In this document: piece by piece, positions 35,671-42,031 of the stretch | Position numbering within the stretch: position 1 is the stretch's first letter | Layout of the letters: every line of letters begins with the position of its first letter | From: Gammaproteobacteria bacterium UBA7310 | GTDB lineage: Bacteria; Pseudomonadota; Gammaproteobacteria; Pseudomonadales; Ketobacteraceae | Length of the DNA stretch: 64,000 nt | Assembly: GCA_002471665.1 (NCBI GenBank) | Contig: DKQK01000056.1 | Span: forward strand, 155,650-219,649 | Direction: 5' to 3' | Program-made: the position numbers and the translations under genes | Notes under the pieces: model-generated | The model's database searches: none | Seen by the model: the letters and a program-made list of their open reading frames with translations, nothing else | What the model was told of the DNA's origin: nothing

Positions 35671-36423
35671 TCACCAAACCACTCCACCCGACAAACCTTT
35701 AAATCTACCTGTAAGGGTCTGACTTAAAGCCGCCAAACCTTCGCCGTTGTTCAGGTACTTGGCGTAACGGTGATGCTTCAAATCAAAAGGAATGTCATAC
35801 TCTGATTGAGTAATGGGCACTACATGCTTACCTAATGTGTGAGCAATCCCAGCCTCATAAAAAACATTAGGGTTCTTTCCAGTAAAATCACATACCACAA
35901 TGAGTGAACGGAATATAAGCGAAAAGACATCCTGAATTACTGTTGAGTGATCCCATATATCATCAGCGCGAACACATTTAAAACCGGCGCTTGATGCGGC
36001 TGCTTTTATAGAATCATACACGGGAGTCATCGCCATATCGAAAGGCATCATGACCGAAATTAGGCTGTTATCAATCTCGCCTTCTGGGACTTGAAATATA
36101 TTCGGTGAAAAGACTATTTTTCGTCCTTGGGTTTCTTGGCTGGAAACATACTCCCCGGTTTCCGGGCAAATTGAATCAACATATTGCTGAACAATTGCCA
36201 ATCTTTCATAGTTATCACCCACCATACGGCGCAGAAATGTAAGGGCTAAGCCTTCATAATCTTCATCACCAAACCCCAAGCTTCTTAGTAGTCGCGGGTG
36301 TCGTTCTACTTCGTCCATCATATCTACCAGCGCCCCAAGTTCACGCCAGTTTGATGAACTGAAATTATCTACAACACGCTGTTTGAGCTTTACAAGTTCT
36401 GGTCCAGATAGCGGTGTATTCAT
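35671..36423 (-). CDS. Nucleoside-deoxyribosyltransferase/TIR-like protein with N-terminal helical domain
   Basis: 250 residues. The first ~85 residues form a helical domain (LVKLKQRVVDNFSSSNWRELGALVDMM, LALTFLRRMV) resembling effector-associated domains of bacterial conflict proteins. The C-terminal part (about 120-225) has the signature SVMMPFDMAMTPVYDSI, WDHSTVIQDVFSLI and GKNPNVFYEAGIAHTLGK of the NDT/TIR-like fold (CAP12-related family) that binds or cleaves nucleotides. It starts eight bases after the restriction enzyme gene and is followed by the Argonaute. Likely a suicide effector; substrate unknown. Confidence 0.72.
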   Translation of the reverse strand: MNTPLSGPELVKLKQRVVDNFSSSNWRELGALVDMMDEVERHPRLLRSLGFGDEDYEGLALTFLRRMVGDNYERLAIVQQYVDSICPETGEYVSSQETQGRKIVFSPNIFQVPEGEIDNSLISVMMPFDMAMTPVYDSIKAAASSAGFKCVRADDIWDHSTVIQDVFSLIFRSLIVVCDFTGKNPNVFYEAGIAHTLGKHVVPITQSEYDIPFDLKHHRYAKYLNNGEGLAALSQTLTGRFKGLSGGVVW

Positions 36424-36431
36424 GGGACGAC

Positions 36432-37400
36432 CTATGCGGACTTAATACCGGCAAGTGAAATTATTAGGCTTTTGAACTCTTCATAATCATCACCGGTGCC
36501 AGACTCTAACGCTGAAATTCTAAAGAACTTGTTAGTCGTGGGTGACTCTCGAAATGCCATTTCAATGTCAATTTTATCAACATTAACCACAGTCCAGCAT
36601 TCAACATAACCTTCAGCCTTCGCTTTTTGGTGGCTTTTCTCGGCTTCACCCACTCGGTTATGGATATTGGAAAAGTCCGTGCCGCCCTTAACTTCAATTG
36701 CTATGACATTCCTATACTTGCCGGGGCTTATTTCCTCACGTATGACAATATCTGGATCAGGGGCAAACTCGATAAGCACACGCCGGTCAGCCGCGTTCTT
36801 GATTTCGATTTTGCTGGTAGATGAATTAACAGCCGCATGTTCCACAATGTCATGAATACTCTGAAATACAGTGACAATTGCCAAACTGCCTTTTTTGTTA
36901 TTGTTCCCACCACGCAACTGCGGACCAACCGTAAGAATGGTTAAGTCATCAAGCAACTGTTTGCTCACGCGGTCGCTACCAATACCGTCAATCAAACCCT
37001 GAGCACTACCAACAAGAGCCGCGCAAAGTTCAGAAAGTGATTCTTTGTTTTTGGGCGTTAACACCCCGCGTACTTCCATAGACTTAAAGCCAGAAACACC
37101 GAACTCTTTTGTATAGAACTCTTTCTGACTAAACCCCAATAACAGCCGATAATACCCAAGCATGTGCGGGTTTTCTTCCAACACACAAGGAACGGGGAAC
37201 ACCAGCTCACCACGCAACCCATGCTTAGCCAGTGCTTTTAAATAGTCGCCAGAAACATATTCAGCCAATTGCGAATCAATATCCGCAATTTCCATCTTTT
37301 CAATCGTGTTTGCTAAAGCATCTTGCAAATACAAACTACGGATTTGTCCAAGAGCAAATGAAAAATCAATCTGCAATTCCGGCTTTGGTATGTCAATCAT
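36432..37400 (-). CDS. XcyI-family type II restriction endonuclease
   Basis: 322 residues from ATG 37400, which overlaps the methyltransferase stop (TGATG). The sequence follows the XcyI/Cfr9I-type layout: LQIDFSFALGQIRSLYLQDAL at the N-terminus, then GLRGELVFPVPCVLEENPHMLGYYRLLLGFSQKEFY. The catalytic PD-(D/E)XK core is DPDIV with IAIEVKGG near residue 235. Enzymes of this family cut CCCGGG; that specificity is inferred from family memory, not shown here. Paired with the methyltransferase just upstream. Confidence 0.82.
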   Translation of the reverse strand: MIDIPKPELQIDFSFALGQIRSLYLQDALANTIEKMEIADIDSQLAEYVSGDYLKALAKHGLRGELVFPVPCVLEENPHMLGYYRLLLGFSQKEFYTKEFGVSGFKSMEVRGVLTPKNKESLSELCAALVGSAQGLIDGIGSDRVSKQLLDDLTILTVGPQLRGGNNNKKGSLAIVTVFQSIHDIVEHAAVNSSTSKIEIKNAADRRVLIEFAPDPDIVIREEISPGKYRNVIAIEVKGGTDFSNIHNRVGEAEKSHQKAKAEGYVECWTVVNVDKIDIEMAFRESPTTNKFFRISALESGTGDDYEEFKSLIISLAGIKSA

Positions 37401-38269
37401 CAAGCCACCTTAATAATATTATTTTCTTTTATACTCAGTCTTTCGGCAGCAAGAGACACGTATTCAGGGTTTAACTCAATTCCCACATATCGCCGGTCAA
37501 GGTCTAAACAGGAAACCCCAACGGTGCCAGAACCAAAGAACGGGTCAAGCACATAATCACCGGGCTTTGTTGACGCTAATATACAAGGCTCAATCAATGA
37601 CTGGGGGAAAGTTGCAAAGTGAGCGCCGGGGAACCCTTGAGTTTTGACATTCCAGACGCTACGGCGATTTCTCAACTTACCGTTAACACCAACCTCTTTA
37701 ACTGACTCGCTGTCATAGTAATAACGCTCTGATTGCGTCAGCATGAACAGGTATTCATGGGAGCGTGTCGGTCTATCCTTTACACTTTCAGGCATGGCGT
37801 TAGGCTTGTTCCATACAATGTCAGAACGCAGATACCAGCCATCTTCCTGCAAGGCAAACGCCAATCGCCAAGGTATGCCAATCAAGTCTTTGGGTTTTAA
37901 ACCTTCAGGGGTGTCAGGGCGTACCGTCATAGCCCGTGCCGGGTTCTTTTTGTCCGGTGCACGGTAGCCACGGTTGCCACTGGTGAAACCATCACCGATA
38001 TTCAGCCACAAAGTACCATCAGGCTTTAGAACCCGTTTAACCTCAGAAAATACTGCCACCAAGTGGTTAATGAACTGGGGGAGAGTTTCTTCAAGCCCTA
38101 TCTGCCCATCATATCCATAGTCACGTAGCCCCCAATATGGCGGGGACGTGACCACACAGCGAACAGAGTTTGAAGGCATACGCTGTAATGCATGTACAGC
38201 ATCACCTTCCATGATCAAAGAATCATCAAGCTTAAACTTCTCAGGTGCGGATACTTTTTTACGCTTCAT
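37400..38269 (-). CDS. DNA methyltransferase of the XcyI-type system (N4-cytosine type)
   Basis: 289 residues from ATG 38269, preferred because it follows the RHH gene by an 11-base overlap; the frame open to 38380 would run through that gene. Motif IV TSPPYWGLRDYG is typical of N4-cytosine/N6-adenine enzymes and motif I is near the C-terminus (LDPFFGSGTVGVSC), giving the beta-class order. It would protect the host site from the adjacent restriction enzyme. Confidence 0.87.
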   Translation of the reverse strand: MKRKKVSAPEKFKLDDSLIMEGDAVHALQRMPSNSVRCVVTSPPYWGLRDYGYDGQIGLEETLPQFINHLVAVFSEVKRVLKPDGTLWLNIGDGFTSGNRGYRAPDKKNPARAMTVRPDTPEGLKPKDLIGIPWRLAFALQEDGWYLRSDIVWNKPNAMPESVKDRPTRSHEYLFMLTQSERYYYDSESVKEVGVNGKLRNRRSVWNVKTQGFPGAHFATFPQSLIEPCILASTKPGDYVLDPFFGSGTVGVSCLDLDRRYVGIELNPEYVSLAAERLSIKENNIIKVA

Positions 38270-38456
38270 AGTTGTTGTCTTTATCCCCTGAATCGAAAAG
38301 TTCTGATTGAATACCCGTGTGGTGCTCTTCAACGAACTTGCGCATATACTGGCGCAGCACCTGAGCGGCTGGAAGGTCAAGCCGTTTGCAGGTGTCTAAG
38401 AATTCGCGGTGTAGCTCAGGCTCAATTCTGATTCTGAGTGCTGAAGATTTGGGCAT
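38259..38456 (-). CDS. Ribbon-helix-helix regulator of the restriction-modification operon
   Basis: 65 residues from ATG 38456 (MPKSSALRIRIEPELHREF); ATG 38465 would add three residues. The segment RIRIEPELHREFLDTCKRLDLPAAQVLRQYMRKFV fits the RHH fold. It is the first gene of the leftward operon and overlaps the methyltransferase start by 11 bases. An inverted-repeat operator covers the promoter -10 directly upstream, so autorepression is likely, giving timed expression like that of C proteins although the fold differs. Confidence 0.7.
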   Translation of the reverse strand: MPKSSALRIRIEPELHREFLDTCKRLDLPAAQVLRQYMRKFVEEHHTGIQSELFDSGDKDNNYEA

Positions 38457-38470
38457 CTCGTGCATCCAAT

Positions 38471-38522
38471 GTGTACACGTTTGTGTATCCGGATGATACA
38501 CCCACACAGGGCATAGCGCCAA
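38471..38522 (-). promoter_or_regulatory. Promoter with inverted-repeat operator upstream of the RHH regulator
   Basis: On the minus strand TTGGCG (38517-38522) and TATCAT (38493-38498) are 18 bases apart. The -10 lies inside a 7-bp inverted repeat, GTGTATC/GATACAC (38483-38501, 5-base spacer). Next to it is the palindrome GTGTACAC (38471-38478). Repeated GTGTA words suggest a cooperative operator for the RHH protein. Confidence 0.6.
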
Positions 38523-38642
38523 TTTGATGGGTGCCAAAATTGCCCTATAAAACCGGTAGATAAAGCGATTGAGCAAAATGCAACCAACCCGACTACTGTA
38601 TATCCATTGAGTGGTTTTGAGAACGAAAACACCACTTTGTTC

Positions 38643-38671
38643 TTGTCAAAATCGAATTCCGCCGGTAATAT
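38643..38671 (+). promoter_or_regulatory. Promoter of the island tRNA-Leu gene
   Basis: TTGTCA (38643-38648), a 17-base spacer and TATAAT-like TAATAT (38666-38671) are followed by a GC-rich GCGCCGCC discriminator, typical for stringently controlled stable-RNA promoters. The tRNA begins 13 bases after the -10. Confidence 0.8.
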
Positions 38672-38684
38672 GCGCCGCCTGAGT

Positions 38685-39041
38685 GCCAGTGTGGTGAAAT
38701 TGGTAGACACGTCGGATCAACACCGTGTCTTAAATAAAGGGTCCGCCCTGTCAGCAATGACAGGTGAAGAAATTGGGTGAATTGCTGGAAGGCTAAAGGT
38801 TCATATAAACCCATGCTAATCAGCAGCCAAGCCGCCAGAGGCGGAAGGTTCAACGACTACCTGAGCTATAGCGATATGGCTTAATAACAGGAAGTAGCTC
38901 AGAAGTAACAACTGAGTGAAACAGCGCCCAACACCCCACCGGGGTGATGATATAGTCTGGCTACCATGAAAGTGGATAGGTTTGATGTCAAAATCCGATG
39001 CCTTCACGGGCGTGGCGGTTCGAGTCCGCCCACTGGTACCA
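38685..39041 (+). tRNA. tRNA-Leu(CAA) carrying a group I intron
   Basis: Exons are 38685-38717 and 38988-39041. The spliced product has the acceptor stem GCCAGTG/CACTGGT, a D arm with GTG/CAC, the anticodon arm TCGGA-TTCAAAA-TCCGA (anticodon CAA), a leucine-type variable arm, the T arm GGCGG-TTCGAGT-CCGCC and an encoded CCA. It differs from the host tRNA-Leu at many paired positions yet has the identical anticodon loop. It is thus of foreign origin and can decode UUG in place of the broken host gene. It has its own promoter and terminator. Confidence 0.93.
38718..38987 (+). ncRNA. Group I intron in the anticodon loop of tRNA-Leu
   Basis: 270 nt, without an endonuclease gene. The 5' exon end CGGAU pairs with the internal guide GUCCG (38741-38745), giving the required U-G at the splice site (P1). 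P2 is a 7-bp stem with a GCAA tetraloop (38747-38764). The P element AATTGCTGGAA, the Q element CAGCAGCCAAGCC, the P6-like CCGCC/GGCGG hairpin, R with GACTA (38855-38859) and S with TAGTC (38953-38957) form the conserved core and P7. The intron ends with G38987. Insertion lies between positions 32 and 33 of the tRNA. Confidence 0.92.
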
Positions 39042-39048
39042 TTATTTC

Positions 39049-39078
39049 AAAAGCCGGTTCATAGTAACCGGCTTTTTT
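39049..39078. terminator. Terminator of the island tRNA gene
   Basis: Hairpin of 11 bp (arms 39049-39059 and 39066-39076, GCCGG core) followed by T6, eight bases after the CCA end. It makes the tRNA a self-contained transcription unit; the A-run on the other side also allows leftward termination. Confidence 0.88.
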
Positions 39079-39090
39079 GTATACGCGAAC

Positions 39091-39119
39091 TGTGTAGACT
39101 GCACACTAAAACTACACAC
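39091..39119. repeat. Putative right arm-type integrase sites
   Basis: TGTGTAG (39091-39097, inverted), CTGCACAC (39099-39106) and ACTACACAC (39111-39119) repeat the words found at 23188-23224 inside the left end. Confidence 0.5.
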
Positions 39120-39154
39120 AAACTTTAACCTATTGATTTTAGTGCCTTTTTACT

Positions 39155-39164
39155 GGATTCAAAA
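39155..39164 (+). repeat. attR core repeat
   Basis: GGATTCAAAA, the second copy of the 10-bp core; the tRNA 3' half follows directly. Confidence 0.88.
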
Positions 39165-39212
39165 TCCGGTTCTGGAAACAGAGTGAGAGTTCGATTCTCT
39201 CCCTAGGCACCA
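39155..39212 (+). pseudogene. tRNA-Leu(CAA), 3' half, interrupted by the island
   Basis: It contains the anticodon loop copy, the 3' anticodon stem TCCGG, a variable arm TCTG-GAAA-CAGA, the T arm GAGAG-TTCGATT-CTCTC, the acceptor CCTAGGC and CCA. Upstream sequence (TTTTTACT) cannot serve as the 5' half. It pairs perfectly with the fragment at 23102-23140, showing that both came from one gene. Confidence 0.93.
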
Positions 39213-39227
39213 CTCCTTAAGACTCTC

Positions 39228-39740
39228 ATGACAGATTCTTCCGACAATAACGCTCAATCCTCTGCCATCTCCTATGTGGAATACCCATCGGCCGGCCTGT
39301 TGCGCCGACTGGCCTCCATCGTTTACGACGCCCTGATTGTCATTGCCTTGTGGTTTTTCATCACGGCGATCTATTTGGGGGCAACCGGCGTGGATACCCC
39401 CCGCAGCAGTACCGATCTGCAACTGACTCTGTTCCCCTTGTTGATGGCCGCCACCTTCCTGTTCTACTACTGGTTCTGGTCCCATGGCGGGCAAACCCTG
39501 GGCATGCGTGCCTGGCGCCTGCAGGTGGTGGACGCCAACCTGGATGGTCGGCCGGTTAATTTTTTTCAGTGTCTGAGCCGTTTTCTGATGGCAACGCTTT
39601 CTTTGGGCTGTTTTGGCCTGGGTTATATCTGGGTGCTGTTCAGCGCCAGTGGTGACAGCTGGCACGACAGCCTGTCCAACACCCGAACCCTGGTATTGCC
39701 CAAAGACATCAACAAGAAGATCGTACCGGCCAAACGCTGA
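39228..39740 (+). CDS. RDD-family membrane protein
   Basis: 170 residues. The N-terminal GLLRRLASIVYDALIVIALWF is the RDD signature (Arg and Asp residues in the first helix). A second helix and a third (FLMATLSLGCFGLGYIWVLF) follow, along with GGQTLGMRAWRLQVVDANL. The function of this family is generally unknown (sodium/proton exchange has been reported for some). It is the first host gene after attR, close to the tRNA in other genomes too, I expect. Confidence 0.85.
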   Translation: MTDSSDNNAQSSAISYVEYPSAGLLRRLASIVYDALIVIALWFFITAIYLGATGVDTPRSSTDLQLTLFPLLMAATFLFYYWFWSHGGQTLGMRAWRLQVVDANLDGRPVNFFQCLSRFLMATLSLGCFGLGYIWVLFSASGDSWHDSLSNTRTLVLPKDINKKIVPAKR

Positions 39741-39744
39741 CGGA

Positions 39745-40806
39745 TCACACTCGTTTCAGCAGATACACTCCGATGGCAAAACTCACCACCAAAGGCACCA
39801 GGGCAGCCAAAAACGGCGTCAGGCTGAAAATGATGGTGACGTGCCCCAGGAACTGCTGGGCGTAATGGAACAATAATCCCACAATCACACCCGCCATGAT
39901 ACGCTGCCCCATGGTGACAGACCGCAGCGGACCAAAGACGAAGGAAATGGCAATAAACACCATCACCAGCGTGGTGAAAGGCTGCAACACCTTCTTCCAG
40001 AAAGAAAAGAAATAGGATGTGCTTTCCAGTTCCTGGGAATCCAGGTAAGTCGCATACTGAAACAAACCGGTGATGGAAAGATAATCCGGCTTCAGTACCA
40101 CCACCGACATCACCTGCGGTGTGATCGAGGTGTTGTCCCAGCGCAATGTGTCAAAATGTTCGGACTCGGTACCTTGCTCACTCATACGGGTCTGACGCAC
40201 TTTTTCCAGCGCCCAGTGGTCCCCCTGATAAATTGCCCGCTCCGAAAAATCCGACCGCACCAGCACGTTGTTTTCATCAAACACAAAGCGGGAAATACCG
40301 AACATCACTCCATTGGGCTGCACCACCTGAATATGGGTGTATTGACCGCCTTCGCGATACCAGTATCCGTCGCGGGAACCAATGCTTTCACCCTGATAAA
40401 GATGCCGTGCCTTCTCCGATTGGGCAAACTGCTCGGTCTGCGGAACAATGTACTGCCCCAGTGCCAGGCCAAGCAACACGATCCAGATCACCGGTTTGGA
40501 GGCGGCAAACACAATACGGGCAATGGACACACCGGCGGCCCGAATTACCGTTAATTCACTGGTGTTTGCCAACGAGCCCAAACCGATCAGGCACCCGATC
40601 AACGTGGCAACCGGCATGAAATCGTAGATTCGGCGCGGCAGCGTCAGCAGAATAAAGATCAGCGCTTCCTGCGCCTGATAGCTGCCCTTGAGGTCATCCA
40701 GCTCCGCCAGAAAGGCAAACGAGGCATCCAGACTGATCAACAAAAACAGCACCATGGATACCGAAATCAGTACGGTTTGGCCCACATAGCGATCAAGCAA
40801 CTTCAT
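39745..40806 (-). CDS. lptG: LPS export ABC transporter permease LptG
   Basis: 353 residues: an N-terminal pair of membrane helices, a periplasmic jellyroll-like domain (about 100-265) and a C-terminal helix group (FGPLRSVTMGQRIMAGVIVGLLFHYAQQ). Partner of LptF in pulling lipopolysaccharide out of the inner membrane. Its ATG overlaps the lptF stop as ATGA. Confidence 0.95.
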   Translation of the reverse strand: MKLLDRYVGQTVLISVSMVLFLLISLDASFAFLAELDDLKGSYQAQEALIFILLTLPRRIYDFMPVATLIGCLIGLGSLANTSELTVIRAAGVSIARIVFAASKPVIWIVLLGLALGQYIVPQTEQFAQSEKARHLYQGESIGSRDGYWYREGGQYTHIQVVQPNGVMFGISRFVFDENNVLVRSDFSERAIYQGDHWALEKVRQTRMSEQGTESEHFDTLRWDNTSITPQVMSVVVLKPDYLSITGLFQYATYLDSQELESTSYFFSFWKKVLQPFTTLVMVFIAISFVFGPLRSVTMGQRIMAGVIVGLLFHYAQQFLGHVTIIFSLTPFLAALVPLVVSFAIGVYLLKRV

Positions 40807-41927
40807 GTTGCGGCCCCCGACACCCGATCCATCCGCCGCTTGGAACGCTTAAGCAGAAATTCCGGCCAGTAATTGAGGGCAACCCCCACCAATGCGAACA
40901 AGCCATGCACCCAGAAAATACCCAATTCTGGTGGAATACGGCCTTTCTCAATGGCGCCTTTCACCGCCATCAGCAACGACAGGTATGCCAGATACAGCAT
41001 GATCGCAGGCAGCATTTTCAAATAGCGACCCTGCCTGGGATTCACCTTGGACAACGGCACCGCCATGAACACCACAATGGGCACCATCAACATCAGCGAC
41101 AGCCGCCATTGCAGCTCCACCCGTGCTTCGATACTGGCATCCGCCAACAGGGCCCGGGTTGATTGATCTTCAATCTCGGTTTGTTCGATGGCTTCCAGCT
41201 TGTTCTCCAGTTTAACGGTGTATTCCCCGTAACTGGAGCGCCCGAACTGAGAGCTGCCCGGGTCTACCTCAAAACGCTCACCATCGGACATCACCAGATA
41301 GCGGTTGCCGCTGCGATCGATTCGGTAGCGCCCTTCCGCCGCCCGCAACAGCACCACTTTGTCGTACTCCTCATCGCGCCGCTCCCGATCATAGTTAACA
41401 ATAAACAGATTTTTCATGACGCCGGCGCTGGAGTCGATGTCTTCCACATAGGTGACCGTGCGGCCATCGGAAGTGGAATGGAAACGCCGCGGGCTCAGCA
41501 CATCCAGGCCGGAACGGCGTTCCTGCTCCATAATCAACGCATTAGCCTGCTGGGAACCCCAGGGCGACAGATAAAAACTGAAAAATCCAATCACCAGTGA
41601 CATGCTCAATGCTGGTATCATGGACAACGCCACCAAACGCTTCTGACTGACGCCGCAGGCCTGTAACACCACCATTTCGTTTTCCAGATACATTCGCCCA
41701 TAGGACAACAAGATGCCAAGAAACAGCCCCAGGGGCAGGATTAACTCAAGAAAATCAGGCAGGCGATAAGCCATAATCATGAACACCGCGGAACCTTCCA
41801 ATTTACCGACAGCCGCCTGCGACAGGTACTTCAGGAACCGGCTGGAAACCAGAATGAAGGTCAGCACTGAACTCACCGCCAGGGTGGCCCAAAAAAGTTG
41901 TCGCGATAGATATCGATAAATAATCAT
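40803..41927 (-). CDS. lptF: LPS export ABC transporter permease LptF
   Basis: 374 residues. It begins MIIYRYLSRQLFWATLAV, the LptF/YjgP pattern, with six membrane helices around a periplasmic domain. Divergent from pepA, with which it shares an intergenic region of about 100 bp; lptF-lptG beside pepA-holC-valS is a conserved gammaproteobacterial block. Confidence 0.95.
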   Translation of the reverse strand: MIIYRYLSRQLFWATLAVSSVLTFILVSSRFLKYLSQAAVGKLEGSAVFMIMAYRLPDFLELILPLGLFLGILLSYGRMYLENEMVVLQACGVSQKRLVALSMIPALSMSLVIGFFSFYLSPWGSQQANALIMEQERRSGLDVLSPRRFHSTSDGRTVTYVEDIDSSAGVMKNLFIVNYDRERRDEEYDKVVLLRAAEGRYRIDRSGNRYLVMSDGERFEVDPGSSQFGRSSYGEYTVKLENKLEAIEQTEIEDQSTRALLADASIEARVELQWRLSLMLMVPIVVFMAVPLSKVNPRQGRYLKMLPAIMLYLAYLSLLMAVKGAIEKGRIPPELGIFWVHGLFALVGVALNYWPEFLLKRSKRRMDRVSGAAT

Positions 41928-42031
41928 GGAAAAGGCGATGCTTACTCTGGAAAATCAGCAAAATTTTCGTTAGTAATGTGGTTTAACGGCCATTATCCAA
42001 TAAACATATTCTTTTGTCTTGCGGGGTTTGC

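Larger units (their letters stand above)
23131..39164. mobile_element. Integrative element in the anticodon loop of tRNA-Leu(CAA)
   Basis: An island of about 16 kb bounded by the direct repeat GGATTCAAAA (23131-23140 and 39155-39164). A tyrosine integrase lies next to the left end, and a cargo of replication-like, regulatory and defence genes follows, visibly AT-richer than the flanks. Removing it restores a perfect tRNA-Leu(CAA). The island carries its own intron-containing tRNA-Leu(CAA) near the right end. No conjugation or virion genes were recognised, so transfer presumably depends on a helper or on unrecognised genes. Confidence 0.93.

Noticed and set aside
37400..38380. Longer methyltransferase start at 38380
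   Set aside because: It would overlap nearly the whole RHH gene; the ATG at 38269 gives the expected domain start and a short overlap.
38396..39007. Open frames on the minus strand overlapping the intron, possible homing endonuclease
   Set aside because: They run across exon-intron borders, lack LAGLIDADG, HNH or GIY-YIG motifs and start with weak codons; the conserved intron core explains the sequence.
23131..39164. Absence of CCCGGG sites in the island as sign of self-avoidance
   Set aside because: I saw none by eye, but only about two are expected in 16 kb of this base composition, so it is not significant.
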